Source of the DNA: an uncultured Pseudomonadota bacterium
GTDB lineage: Bacteria > Pseudomonadota > Alphaproteobacteria > RF32 > CAG-239
Length of the DNA stretch: 35,541 nucleotides
Assembly (NCBI GenBank): GCA_902793695.1
Contig: CADBEI010000019.1
Span: 1 to 35,541 of the forward strand
Direction: 5' to 3'
A program made the translations under genes and the position numbers. The notes beneath the pieces were generated by a model. The model searched no databases. It worked only from the letters and a program-made list of their open reading frames with translations, and had not been told where the DNA came from. The first letter of the stretch is position 1; the number at the start of each line of letters is the position of its first letter. Shown here one piece after another: positions 15,817 through 23,909 of this stretch.

Positions 15817-16515
15817 TGCTAGTAATTTATTCACAAATTCCGGCAACGTAGTACCGGCCGGACCGTAAATATGTTCGTCAAACATTCGGTTATTTGAGGT
15901 TTTTTCCATATTAAACTCATAAGTATCCGCCCCGAACATCTTGGCTATTTGCACAAATCCGGCCGCCGGATACACCACCCCCGACGTACCGATTGATAAA
16001 AACAAATCACAAGTGCGCAACAAATTATCCACCTTATCCATATATAATAAATCTTCGCCGAAAAACACGATATTCGGCTTCAACACCGCCGCAATTCCGC
16101 AATTTTCACACACATCCTCGGAACTGAATTCGCCCCAAGTTTCAAAAACATGACCGCAATTTAAGCAGCGCATCTGGTTAATCTGCCCGTGAATATGATA
16201 TACGTTTTTGTTGCCGGCCTTTTCGTGCAAAGTATCAACATTTTGCGTCACCACGCTGATATTTGCCGGATATTTTTCCTGCAGAGTTGTAATCGCCTTA
16301 TGTGCCGCATTGGGCTGAGCATTAAATAACTCCGGCCGCATTTCGTTATAAAACTCGTGCACATAATCGGGGTTGCGATAAAACGCCTCAATGGTGGCCA
16401 CATCTTCCACACGATGCTTATTCCACAACCCGTCTTCGCTGCGAAAAGTTGCCAATCCGGATTCGGCAGAAATACCGGCACCGGTCAAAATCACAATATT
16501 TTTATACTTGTGCAT
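15808..16515 (-). CDS. cobB: NAD-dependent protein deacylase, sirtuin (CobB/Sir2 family)
   Basis: 235 residues from the ATG at 16515; a GTG at 16521 with AGGT upstream is an alternative. Removes acyl groups from lysines, splitting NAD to nicotinamide and O-acyl-ADP-ribose. Landmarks: ILTGAGISAESGLATFR (9-25), VVTQNVDTLHEKAG (88-101), catalytic His109 in YHIHGQ, four zinc cysteines (Cys117, 120, 136, 139) and FFGEDL. The class III pocket of E. coli CobB/SIRT5 (Y-x-x-R) is only half conserved: FYNEMRPEL keeps the Tyr (Tyr56), but Met59 replaces the Arg, so acyl preference may differ. The 5' end overlaps the murG end, implying joint transcription. The NAD-salvage operon lies about 4 kb away. Confidence 0.93.
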   Translation of the reverse strand: MHKYKNIVILTGAGISAESGLATFRSEDGLWNKHRVEDVATIEAFYRNPDYVHEFYNEMRPELFNAQPNAAHKAITTLQEKYPANISVVTQNVDTLHEKAGNKNVYHIHGQINQMRCLNCGHVFETWGEFSSEDVCENCGIAAVLKPNIVFFGEDLLYMDKVDNLLRTCDLFLSIGTSGVVYPAAGFVQIAKMFGADTYEFNMEKTSNNRMFDEHIYGPAGTTLPEFVNKLLAEK

Positions 16516-17572
16516 CACCACAAATTACCTCAAACAATTCCCGATTACTGGTGCGCTTCCACTCGGCATTCTCCATATTGGTGATATAATCTTGCCGATA
16601 TTTGAACACATTATCAACTGCCGTCAACAAATCGGTTTCTACTTTATCGTCCGTCAGAATCTCGGCAAATCCCTGTTTTTGAAATGATTTGGCATTAAGC
16701 GATTGTTCACCGCGGCTGGATGTTGACGGTAACGGTACCAACAGCATCGGCTTTTTCTGGCTCAACAGCTCAAAAATGGCATTGGAGCCGGAACGCGAAA
16801 CAACCACATCGGCCAATGCCATCAAATCCTTAAATTCCTTATCCACAAATTCAAACGGCGCATAACCTTCGCAACGCGCCAATACTGTTTGTCCTTTGCC
16901 GCAAATATGAATAATTTGATATTTTTCAAGCAGCGCCTCCAGATTTTTGATTACGGCATTATTTATACTTTTGGCTCCGAGTGAACCGCCGACAAACATC
17001 AGCACCGGCTTATCCGACTTAAAATTGCACATATCGCGGGCCTTTTCCGCATCGCCGTTATTAAGTCGGTCGGTCAGCACCGGCCCCACGCAGCGCACCT
17101 TGTTTTTATCGCTCACATAATCGGCCGTATCGGCAAAAGTGGTAAAAAAGGTACTGACAAACGGCAACGACATTTTATTGGCCAGCCCCGGAGTCACATC
17201 GGATTCGTGCATATAAATCTTTTTATTGCCGTTGAGCCAAGCCCCGAACACCACCGGAAACGACACAAATCCGCCCTTGGAAAACACTACATCCGGCTTT
17301 TCTTTACGGATAATATTCCACGCTTCAAACACACCGAGCGGCACCCGCATCGCATCCTTGAAATTTTCCCACGAAAAATAGCGACGCAGCTTGCCGGTGG
17401 CAATCGGATAATATTTCACGCCCTTAATTTTTTTAATCAGCTCATTTTCAATTCCGGTTTTGGAGCCGATGTAAACAACTTCCCATCCGCTCTGCAAAAA
17501 CAAAGGAATTAAGCCCAGATTCAACGTGACATGACCGCCCGAGCCGCCACCGGTAAAGATTATTTTTTTCAT
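16502..17572 (-). CDS. murG: MurG-type UDP-GlcNAc glycosyltransferase (lipid II synthesis)
   Basis: 356 residues. The ATG at 17572 is chosen because AGGAGG lies just upstream and the protein then starts with the family motif MKKIIFTGGGSGGHVTLNLG; the open frame upstream to 17734 is not conserved. MurG adds GlcNAc to lipid I at the inner face of the membrane. Other landmarks: YYPIATGKLRRYFSWENF (about 57-74), VFSKGGFVSFPVVFGAWL, HESDVTPGLANK, MFVGGSLGAKSINNAV and SRSGSNAIFELLSQKKPMLL. The SGKLRRYFSW-type block and the HESD motif resemble the variant common in Firmicutes more than proteobacterial MurG. The gene stands outside any visible dcw cluster. A horizontal origin or second copy is possible. 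Confidence 0.9.
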   Translation of the reverse strand: MKKIIFTGGGSGGHVTLNLGLIPLFLQSGWEVVYIGSKTGIENELIKKIKGVKYYPIATGKLRRYFSWENFKDAMRVPLGVFEAWNIIRKEKPDVVFSKGGFVSFPVVFGAWLNGNKKIYMHESDVTPGLANKMSLPFVSTFFTTFADTADYVSDKNKVRCVGPVLTDRLNNGDAEKARDMCNFKSDKPVLMFVGGSLGAKSINNAVIKNLEALLEKYQIIHICGKGQTVLARCEGYAPFEFVDKEFKDLMALADVVVSRSGSNAIFELLSQKKPMLLVPLPSTSSRGEQSLNAKSFQKQGFAEILTDDKVETDLLTAVDNVFKYRQDYITNMENAEWKRTSNRELFEVICGDAQV

Positions 17573-17719
17573 AACATCCTCCTTTGTTTGTGCATTTTTT
17601 GCCATTTTAGGCGTATAATCGTAAATATTCCGTGTAAAAAAGTACAAATATCGTGGATTTTTATGCAAAAAAGTTTTATATCGTATTTTCAGAGATACTT
17701 TTAAACAAGGATAAAAATA

Positions 17720-17935
17720 ATGAACAAAGTACAAAGTGATTTCTTAAACGATATTAAAGAAGAAAAAGTAGCCGTTACCGTGTTTTTGATTAACGGAGTT
17801 AAGCTTCAGGGCATTATTACGGCACAAGACGAAGAAAGTTTATTGTTGCGTCGCGATGGTCATACGCAGTTGGTATATAAGCACGCCGTTTCCACCATTA
17901 TGCCGAGCGTTGCCTTGGATATTGCCGAAGAATAG
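17720..17935 (+). CDS. hfq: RNA chaperone Hfq
   Basis: 71 residues, a compact alphaproteobacterial-size Hfq. Forms a hexameric ring that pairs small RNAs with mRNAs. The Sm1 motif covers [20 protein letters not shown] (about 20-39), and the Sm2 motif [10 protein letters not shown] (about 53-62) with the Lys-His that binds uridines on the proximal face. The short acidic tail lacks the long disordered extension of E. coli Hfq. AAGGA precedes the ATG. It is followed by hflX with a 1-base overlap, the arrangement seen in many proteobacteria. Confidence 0.96.
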   Translation: MNKVQSDFLNDIKEEKVAVTVFLINGVKLQGIITAQDEESLLLRRDGHTQLVYKHAVSTIMPSVALDIAEE

Positions 17936-19251
17936 TGATAGAATATCAGCAAAATCCGACTTGTAAAACTTGTGTCATCTGCCCGATTGTTGCGGGCGAA
18001 CGGCAAAGTTTGTCTCCGGAAAGCCGTTTGGAAGAAGCCAAAGGCTTGACACAAGCCATTAATTTAGACATTGCATACAGCGAAATAATCAATTTAAAAG
18101 AACTCAAACCAGCCACCTATTTCAGCCACGGTTTTATCGAGCGTATGCAACCGATTATTGCCGAACAAAATATTGAACTGATGGTGGTGGATACTCGCCT
18201 CAGTCCGATTCAGCAACGCAACCTTGAAAGAGAATTAAAACTCAAGGTTATTGACCGTACGGCTTTGATTTTGGAAATTTTCGGTGAACGGGCACAAACC
18301 AAAGAAGGTGCATTGCAAGTAGAATTGGCACACCTGACTTATCAGCGTTCGCGTCTGGTACGCAGTTGGACCCACTTGGAGCGTCAGCGCGGCGGCGCCG
18401 GCTTTTTGGGCGGACCGGGGGAAACCCAAATTGAGCTCGACCGCCGTATTATTGACGATAAAATCGTCCGCATTAAAAAAGATTTGGAAAAAGTCCGCAA
18501 AACCCGCGATATTCAGCGCAGTGCCCGTCGCAAAGTTCCCTACCCGATTGTTGCCTTGGTGGGATACACCAACGCCGGAAAATCCACTTTATTCAACAAA
18601 CTGACGCAAAGCAATGTAATGGCGGCGGATATGCTTTTTGCCACGCTTGACCCGACTATGCGCAAAATCGCCCTGCCGCACGGAATGGAAATTATTTTAT
18701 CCGATACCGTAGGCTTTATTTCCGATTTACCGCACGAGTTAATTATGGCTTTTCGCGCAACTTTGGAAGAAGTATTAAATGCCGACATTATCTTGCACGT
18801 ACGCGATATTTCCAATCCTGACAGCAACACCCAACGCACTGATGTGTTGCAGGTATTGGACAACCTCGGCCTCAACGAAATTCAGTACGCCGATAATTAT
18901 ATAGAGGTGCTAAATAAGGCCGATTTGTTGGAACCTGATGAAAGACAGGGCCGACAAAATAAAATTATGGACAAGACTAATGTGGTTTTGACTTCCGCAT
19001 ACAGCGGCGACGGTTGCGAACATTTGCTTGATATTATCGAACAAAAATTGACCTCGGCGCATATCCGCTGTCAGATAACTTTTCCGCTCTCTGACGGCAA
19101 AACCGCGGCGTGGCTGCATCAAAATTGCCGCATTGAAAAGCTTGAAAATTCGGAAAACGAAAATACTTATACCGTGAGCATACGTGCAGACGATTTGGCT
19201 CGTCTGAATAAAATGTGCGAACAAAATCGGGATATAAGTATAAGGAAATAA
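17935..19251 (+). CDS. hflX: Ribosome-splitting GTPase HflX
   Basis: 438 residues. HflX splits stalled or heat-damaged ribosomes in a GTP-dependent way. It starts with GTG, sharing one base with the hfq stop (TAGTG). The N-terminal HflX domain ends in the Gly-rich signature GGAGFLGGPGETQIELDRR (153-171). A helical linker is followed by the G domain: G1 GYTNAGKST (210-218), G3 DTVGFISDLPHELI and G4 NKADLL. A short C-terminal domain finishes the protein. A CxxC near the N-terminus (Cys10, Cys13, Cys16) is a possible metal site not usual for the family. Confidence 0.95.
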   Translation: MIEYQQNPTCKTCVICPIVAGERQSLSPESRLEEAKGLTQAINLDIAYSEIINLKELKPATYFSHGFIERMQPIIAEQNIELMVVDTRLSPIQQRNLERELKLKVIDRTALILEIFGERAQTKEGALQVELAHLTYQRSRLVRSWTHLERQRGGAGFLGGPGETQIELDRRIIDDKIVRIKKDLEKVRKTRDIQRSARRKVPYPIVALVGYTNAGKSTLFNKLTQSNVMAADMLFATLDPTMRKIALPHGMEIILSDTVGFISDLPHELIMAFRATLEEVLNADIILHVRDISNPDSNTQRTDVLQVLDNLGLNEIQYADNYIEVLNKADLLEPDERQGRQNKIMDKTNVVLTSAYSGDGCEHLLDIIEQKLTSAHIRCQITFPLSDGKTAAWLHQNCRIEKLENSENENTYTVSIRADDLARLNKMCEQNRDISIRK

Positions 19252-19252
19252 A

Positions 19253-19630
19253 ATGCGCAAATTCATATATTTAATCGGGCTGCTGGTTATAACCGGCTGC
19301 CAAGATATCAACTATACAAGTTCCGAATATCAACAGAGGTTAAGTGAAGTTGTCGGTAAAAGCGCCGCTTATCTTTATGCCTCATGGGGCGAGCCGCAGC
19401 AAATCACTCCGGTGGCCGATAACACTTATTTAGCGACTTATTACGCTTCCGAAAGCAAGCCGATTGATAACAATTATCAGCCTTATGCCGGCGAAATAAG
19501 TTATGCTGCGATGGCGATTCCGAATTATGGCCTGCCGTTACCTCCGCCGCTGTTTTATTGCAAAACTACGTTTGTTATTCGCAACAATATTGTCACCGAT
19601 TTCAATTTTAACGGCGACGATTGTTATTAA
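19253..19630 (+). CDS. Small lipoprotein, BamE/SmpA-like pattern
   Basis: 125 residues. A lipobox VITGC ends the signal peptide with Cys at residue 16. The mature part contains AAYLYASWGEPQQI and a C-terminal CKTTFVIRNNIVTDFNFNGDDC. The order (G-x-P turn, then C-x3-F-x-I-x-N-x-I-V, ending in a Cys) is common to small outer-membrane lipoproteins resembling the BamE/SmpA fold. The two cysteines could form a disulfide in the periplasm. It begins 1 base after the hflX stop, with AAGGA inside the hflX end, so it is the third gene of the hfq operon. Exact role unknown. Confidence 0.7.
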   Translation: MRKFIYLIGLLVITGCQDINYTSSEYQQRLSEVVGKSAAYLYASWGEPQQITPVADNTYLATYYASESKPIDNNYQPYAGEISYAAMAIPNYGLPLPPPLFYCKTTFVIRNNIVTDFNFNGDDCY

Positions 19631-19635
19631 AAATT

Positions 19636-19674
19636 TATCCCCGAAAGCGGCATTTAAGCAGCATTTCGGGGATA
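19636..19674. terminator. Bidirectional hairpin between convergent genes
   Basis: Arms TATCCCCGAAA and TTTCGGGGATA form 11 bp, with an extra GC pair past a bulged A. T-runs beyond it are short on either strand, so termination strength is uncertain. Confidence 0.6.
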
Positions 19675-19677
19675 TAA

Positions 19678-20265
19678 TCACGACTTTGCGTTGTGATAGA
19701 GGTCATAGAGAACCACCAGCTCCGGTATAGCCTTCTTGCGGAACTCCTTCTCGATCTCAGAGAAGAACTTACGCTTGTTTTTGACGTAGATTTGCAGGTC
19801 TTCGGCATTCTCCGGTAGCAAAAGCTTCAGCTCAGCCTCGCGAACATGAAACTCCGTCTGGTTGATGTAAAACCGCCTATACTCGCGCATCCCCTCACCC
19901 CACAACAACATTTCGTTATCGTGGTCGGCAAAGTTATGGTATTCGATGTATTTCATCAAATACTTGCCACGGAACTCAGGCTCAAACAATCTCTTCTCGA
20001 GCTTCGACCCCAGCACCCAGCTCTCCAAGAAAAAGAGGAGTACATCCTCATTCTCGGGGCGGAACATCAGATCTTGGTTTGCCTCATGCAAAGAGTGATG
20101 CTTGAGATACTCAAACAGCGCCGGTCGATAGGCGGGCTCAAACAAATACTTTTCATCGTCGGGCGCCACCAGATTGCGGACATCCTTCAACAATTCACAC
20201 AGGTCATTAACCTTTTCGGCGTCCCCAAAAAAATAGGGATTTACCTCCTCGGGAAATCTTTTCAT
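19678..20265 (-). CDS. Hypothetical helical-repeat protein
   Basis: 195 residues from the ATG at 20265 (MKRFPEEVNPYFFGD); an extension to 20298 has no ATG. No family recognised. The sequence looks like diverged repeats of about 27-32 residues: EKYLFEPAYRPALFEYLKHH, NEDVLLFFLES, EKRLFEPEFRGKYLMKYIEY and LKLLLPENAEDLQIYVKNKR, each with a LFEP/LLPEN entry and an aromatic helix. This is an alpha-solenoid pattern of the HEAT or leucine-rich-variant type. The gene is rich in CTC, GAG, ATC and TTC codons, unlike its neighbours. It has no Shine-Dalgarno sequence, yet a TTGACA promoter lies upstream. Likely acquired; a protein-binding role is inference. Confidence 0.6.
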   Translation of the reverse strand: MKRFPEEVNPYFFGDAEKVNDLCELLKDVRNLVAPDDEKYLFEPAYRPALFEYLKHHSLHEANQDLMFRPENEDVLLFFLESWVLGSKLEKRLFEPEFRGKYLMKYIEYHNFADHDNEMLLWGEGMREYRRFYINQTEFHVREAELKLLLPENAEDLQIYVKNKRKFFSEIEKEFRKKAIPELVVLYDLYHNAKS

Positions 20266-20300
20266 ATAAAAATTTTTTGATAATAAATAAAACACCAATC

Positions 20301-20329
20301 AGGTTATCATTATTTTCCTTTTTTGTCAA
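20301..20329 (-). promoter_or_regulatory. Putative promoter of the helical-repeat gene
   Basis: Perfect TTGACA (20329-20324), 17-base spacer, then TAACCT (20306-20301), a weak -10. It sits about 35 bases before the start codon. Confidence 0.4.
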
Positions 20330-20330
20330 A

Positions 20331-20378
20331 CAAAAAAAACGCCCCTTGCAGAACATTTTTTCTGTGCAATTTTCGGGC
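20331..20378 (-). terminator. Rho-independent terminator of the NAD-salvage operon
   Basis: Directly after the nadE stop the minus strand folds GCCC / GGGC and TTGCA-CAGAA / TTCTG-CAA with a 2-base bulge, then runs into eight T. Confidence 0.85.
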
Positions 20379-20379
20379 A

Positions 20380-21159
20380 TCATACCGCCAAAGCCGGCGC
20401 CATCTGCTTGTGCTTGAACTCCGAGCGACGAATTAAAGCGTCCACCCGCTCGACCAACTCCTTATCATAACCGGCCGTCACCGCTTCCGCTGCCGACTTT
20501 TTATCATCATAAAGCAACTTCAACACCTCATCCAAAACCACATACGGCGGCAATGAATCCTCATCTTTTTGCCCTGCTGCAAGTTCTGCCGACGGCGCCC
20601 GCGTGATTACCGCTTCCGGCAAAGCGTATCCTAAAGTATTGCGCCATTTGGCCAATGCGAAAATCGTGGTTTTATATACGTTACCTATCGGCATTAAACC
20701 GCCGCAAGTGTCACCATAGAGCGTACAATATCCGGTCAATGCCTCCGATTTGTTGCCGCAAGCCAACACCAACCCGCCGTTTTGGTTAGACCACGCCATT
20801 AACAGCTGTCCGCGAATACGCGCCTGCAGATTTTCTGCCGTAATACCGTGCACGGGAGCCTTAAAAGCCTGCGCTAAAAAGCCGATTTCCGCATTAACCA
20901 ACGGTTCAATATCCAACTCATGATAATCAAGATGGTTGAGCTTAGCCGTTTCGCGAGCAATTTGCAGACTCAAATCAGATGTATATTGAGTTTTCATCAT
21001 AATCGCCGTAACATTTTCGCCACCTAAAACATCTGCCGCCAACACCGCGGTCAGCGCCGAATCCAGCCCGCCGGAAAGTCCGAGAATTACTTTATTAAAG
21101 CCGTTTTCGTCGCAATATTGCCGCAAGCCGCTTTGCAATTTATGCCAAAGTTTTTCCAT
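20380..21159 (-). CDS. nadE: NH3-dependent NAD synthetase (NadE)
   Basis: 259 residues, a single-domain, ammonia-using NadE without the glutaminase domain. Converts nicotinate adenine dinucleotide to NAD. The PP-loop is VILGLSGGLDSALTAVLAAD (about 24-43). Other landmarks are MKTQYTSDLSL, the GITAENLQARIRGQLLMAWS helix, CGNKSEALTGYCTLYGD and the acceptor loop region ITRAPSAELAAGQKDEDSLP. It is the last gene of the operon; GGGGAGA precedes the ATG, 3 bases after pncB. Product of the last step of the pathway begun by pncA. Confidence 0.94.
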   Translation of the reverse strand: MEKLWHKLQSGLRQYCDENGFNKVILGLSGGLDSALTAVLAADVLGGENVTAIMMKTQYTSDLSLQIARETAKLNHLDYHELDIEPLVNAEIGFLAQAFKAPVHGITAENLQARIRGQLLMAWSNQNGGLVLACGNKSEALTGYCTLYGDTCGGLMPIGNVYKTTIFALAKWRNTLGYALPEAVITRAPSAELAAGQKDEDSLPPYVVLDEVLKLLYDDKKSAAEAVTAGYDKELVERVDALIRRSEFKHKQMAPALAV

Positions 21160-21162
21160 AGT

Positions 21163-22656
21163 TTATCTCCCCGACTGCGCATTCAAAATCAGCATTTGTC
21201 GTGTGTTATACAGATTCGTTTCCAATCCCACGCCGTAAATATGCGGATTGGCCAACCGCTTGTATGACTCGTCAAGCCGTGCCAAATTAGCCTTGCCGCG
21301 TTGCTGCAGTTTTTGCAAATTCAACTCCGGCGGATTGATTACCTTGCCGTTTTGCATCACCGGTTGCAACAACAAATACGCCTGTTCTCCGGCTTTGAAA
21401 TCACGTTTTAAGCCGTTTATGCTATCAAGAGTGTATGAGGTAATATTGCGTGATAATTTACCGTCTTGCACCAAATCCGTATCGGCCGCACCGCAGATAA
21501 TATCGCCCTCAAACTTATCTTTGCGTATGATTCGCACCACATTGGTCGCCCCCGGAATGGTAGTTTTTCCTTCGGCGATTTTAATGCACGGACGTCCCAT
21601 ATATTGCTTGGTTTTAAACACTCCGCCCAATGCCGGAGTATCATAAGCCGTAACCAACTTGGTACCCGCCGCCAAAACATCATACGGCGCCTTTTGCACT
21701 ATCAGCAGATTTTCTATCAGGTGTTCATCCAAGTCATTGGAAGCCACCATTTTTACATTGGCAAACAGCGGATTATCGCCTTCGGCATCTATCATTTTGC
21801 GCGCTTCCTTCGCCCAATATGCCAAATCGCCGGAATCCACCCGCATTCCCATCAGCGGCAAACCGACTTCCTTAGTTGCTTCAATGGCATGCTTAATTCC
21901 CTCGCGCGTATCATAAGTATCGACCAATAGCGTGGTATTCCCCGGATTGCCGCGCATAAAAGCCTTAAAAGCGTCGACTTCTTTTTCATAGCTCATCACA
22001 AAAGAGTGCGCCATAGTACCGGAATCCGGAATCCCGTAATGTTTGGCCGCCGCGGTGTTGGAAGTGCCGGTTGCACCGCCGATAAACGCCGCTCTGGTTT
22101 CGGAAAATCCGCCCATCTCATGCCCGCGTCTTAAGCCGAATTCCAAAAGCGGACGTTGTTTGCCGTCCAAAGAAGCAGCATATATCATACGCGATGCCTT
22201 GGTTGCCACCAAACTCTGCGAATTAAACGCGTTTAACAAGGCCGCTTCCACCAAATCAACCTGCCAAGTCGGACCGGTTACGGAATACACCGGCTCGTTC
22301 GGAAACACCAATTCTCCTTCCGGCACCGCGTTAATACTGATCTGCAGTTTTTTGTCTTTGATAAATTCCAGAAAACGCTTATCAAAACGCGCACTGCCGT
22401 CGGCATTTTTTTCTTGACGCAAATATGCAATATCGTCTTCGGTAAAGTGCCAATTTTCCAGCCATTGCACAAATTCGCCCAAGCCGGCACACATCAAATA
22501 ACTGCCGCCGAACGGATTTTTCCGAAAGAACGCTTCCGAAGTTTTGATTTCTTCGGCCTTACCGTCCAAAAACCACGCTTGCGCCATGGTTAAATGATAT
22601 AAATCGCAAAACAACGGGGTTCCGCTTTCCAAAATATTCGGTCTGGTATTTGTCAT
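21163..22656 (-). CDS. pncB: Nicotinate phosphoribosyltransferase (PncB)
   Basis: 497 residues, the longer bacterial/eukaryotic NAPRT type. Joins nicotinate and PRPP to nicotinate mononucleotide, driven by ATP. Visible: LFCDLYHLTMAQAWFLDGK (about 15-33), FRKNPFGGSYLMCAGLGEF, EFGLRRGHEMGGFSETRAAF, GGATGTSNTAAAKHYGIPD, GTMAHSFVMSY, LLVDTYDTREGI, GMRVDSGDLAYWAKEARKM and VASNDLDE. These are the full set of family blocks. Gap to pncA is 2 bases and to nadE 3 bases; AGGAG precedes the start. Acts in the cytoplasm between PncA and the adenylyltransferase. Confidence 0.94.
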   Translation of the reverse strand: MTNTRPNILESGTPLFCDLYHLTMAQAWFLDGKAEEIKTSEAFFRKNPFGGSYLMCAGLGEFVQWLENWHFTEDDIAYLRQEKNADGSARFDKRFLEFIKDKKLQISINAVPEGELVFPNEPVYSVTGPTWQVDLVEAALLNAFNSQSLVATKASRMIYAASLDGKQRPLLEFGLRRGHEMGGFSETRAAFIGGATGTSNTAAAKHYGIPDSGTMAHSFVMSYEKEVDAFKAFMRGNPGNTTLLVDTYDTREGIKHAIEATKEVGLPLMGMRVDSGDLAYWAKEARKMIDAEGDNPLFANVKMVASNDLDEHLIENLLIVQKAPYDVLAAGTKLVTAYDTPALGGVFKTKQYMGRPCIKIAEGKTTIPGATNVVRIIRKDKFEGDIICGAADTDLVQDGKLSRNITSYTLDSINGLKRDFKAGEQAYLLLQPVMQNGKVINPPELNLQKLQQRGKANLARLDESYKRLANPHIYGVGLETNLYNTRQMLILNAQSGR

Positions 22657-22658
22657 GG

Positions 22659-23282
22659 CTATTCTCCTAAACTTTTATGAACTAAATTGTGTTGAACTTT
22701 TTTATTATGCAATTCTTTGCGGAAAAATTGCGCTGTCGTAATCCGTCGCAGATAACCTGCCTCAATAAACGGCTGATAAACCTCTTTTTGCAAAATATCG
22801 CTGATTTGCTCTTGCGCTCCTTGGCACAAATCCTCAATAATCGTCACTTGCGCACCGTGTTTTAAGAGCCCGTTTAAGGCCTGTTTGACGCACACATCAC
22901 TCAAAACGCCGCACAAATAAACGTTAGTATCACCCCAATCCTGTTGCAAAGTGCGATATTGTTTCAACTCGTTCCAAATATTGGTGGTGGATTTATACAT
23001 TTTTTCAACCGCCAAATCCGGCTTAAACGGCGCCGCCTGCTGCCACCCCCAAGTGCCTTGCACACAATGCGGCGGAAAGCTGTCGGATTCCGAGGTGTTG
23101 CCGTAAGTTTCGGCAAAATGCGTGTCATAAGTATCGATAATTTTATCAAAACTGCCGTCAAACAGCGCATCGGCAAATTTTTGATGTTTTGTGATAAGTT
23201 CCGGTGCATTCAGACTGAGCGCGCCGTGCGGATGCACAAAATCGTTTTGAAAATCTATCCGCATTAAAATATTTTGAGTCAT
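22659..23282 (-). CDS. pncA: Nicotinamidase (PncA, isochorismatase-like fold)
   Basis: 207 residues. Hydrolyses nicotinamide to nicotinate and ammonia. The catalytic triad fits Asp10 (MRIDFQNDF), a Lys in AVEKMYKS (Lys94 or Lys97) and Cys131 in CGVLSDVCVKQAL. Metal ligands fit Asp53 and His55 in TYDTHF and His72 in FPPHC. Family isochorismatase proteins can have other substrates, but the neighbours pncB, nadE and an NMN adenylyltransferase make nicotinamidase nearly certain. AAGGA lies before the ATG. The 84-base gap from nadM contains a strong hairpin. Confidence 0.9.
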   Translation of the reverse strand: MTQNILMRIDFQNDFVHPHGALSLNAPELITKHQKFADALFDGSFDKIIDTYDTHFAETYGNTSESDSFPPHCVQGTWGWQQAAPFKPDLAVEKMYKSTTNIWNELKQYRTLQQDWGDTNVYLCGVLSDVCVKQALNGLLKHGAQVTIIEDLCQGAQEQISDILQKEVYQPFIEAGYLRRITTAQFFRKELHNKKVQHNLVHKSLGE

Positions 23283-23317
23283 AATTTCCTTCCCTTCAGG
23301 CTTATCAGGTTAAAATC

Positions 23318-23352
23318 GTCTGTCTCGCATAAGCCCCGCGCAAGACGCAGAC
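23318..23352 (-). promoter_or_regulatory. Intercistronic hairpin before pncA
   Basis: Minus-strand arms GTCTG-CG-TCTTGC and GCGAGACAGAC pair over 11 bp with a 2-base bulge and a loop containing GGGGCTTAT. The core TCTTGC-x3-GGGCTTAT resembles the hairpin in the leader of nadM. It may protect or process the mRNA, or be a second copy of a regulatory motif. No T-run follows, so it is not a terminator. Confidence 0.55.
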
Positions 23353-23366
23353 ATATTGAAAAACGG

Positions 23367-23909
23367 CTAAACAATACCTTTTTTCTTATTAAAATGTTCT
23401 TCCACCAGATGATGATTTTCCGGCGCCACAAAATTTTTCCAACGCTTGTCGCCGAATTTAATCATATCGCGCACCATAGTACCGGTCACAAACGGAAAAT
23501 TCGGGTCGGTACGATCTACCAACACAATGTGTTTGAAATGGTCTTTAAACCAATGCGCATCATATTCCGAACCGGCATAATATGCATCAGGCAGCGGCAA
23601 ATACGGCAAACTTTCTCCGAGAAAATCCACCACAAAATCGCCCCACTCCGCCGGATTATTGATATCAAACAACCCGATGATTTTGAGTCGCTCATATTCC
23701 GGCTTATCACGATATATATTCTGAATCATCTTTTTGCGAGTGGTATAATTGAGCGGATTGCGTGCCGTGCCCTGCTCTTGAATTGAGCCGAGAGCAATCG
23801 TTACCAGTTCACATTCTTGCAGCATTTGGTCAATGATTTTTTGGTGCCCGATATGAAACGGCTGGGCGCGCATAATGCAAAAACCGTGCTTATACTTGTA
23901 TTTAGTCAT
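23367..23909 (-). CDS. nadM: Nicotinamide/nicotinate-nucleotide adenylyltransferase, NadM-like
   Basis: 180 residues. The ATG at 23909 has AAAGGAG upstream; the in-frame ATG at 23960 would put the hairpin arms into coding sequence and lacks a ribosome-binding site. The nucleotidyltransferase motif FCIMRAQPFHIGHQKIID (about 10-27) carries the (H/T)xGH signature. VTIALGSIQEQGTARNPL (36-53), YTTRKKMI and the C-terminal FVTGTMVRDMI (the ISSTxxR-like position) complete it. It would adenylate nicotinate mononucleotide to the dinucleotide used by NadE, and perhaps NMN directly. NadD is the usual bacterial enzyme for this step; this NadM-type protein in the operon makes the route self-sufficient. First gene of the operon. 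Confidence 0.85.
   Translation of the reverse strand: MTKYKYKHGFCIMRAQPFHIGHQKIIDQMLQECELVTIALGSIQEQGTARNPLNYTTRKKMIQNIYRDKPEYERLKIIGLFDINNPAEWGDFVVDFLGESLPYLPLPDAYYAGSEYDAHWFKDHFKHIVLVDRTDPNFPFVTGTMVRDMIKFGDKRWKNFVAPENHHLVEEHFNKKKGIV

Noticed and set aside
17573-17734. 54-codon N-terminal extension of murG
   Set aside because: AGGAGG and the conserved MurG start place initiation at 17572; the extension is an untranslated leader rich in Tyr/Phe/Lys codons.
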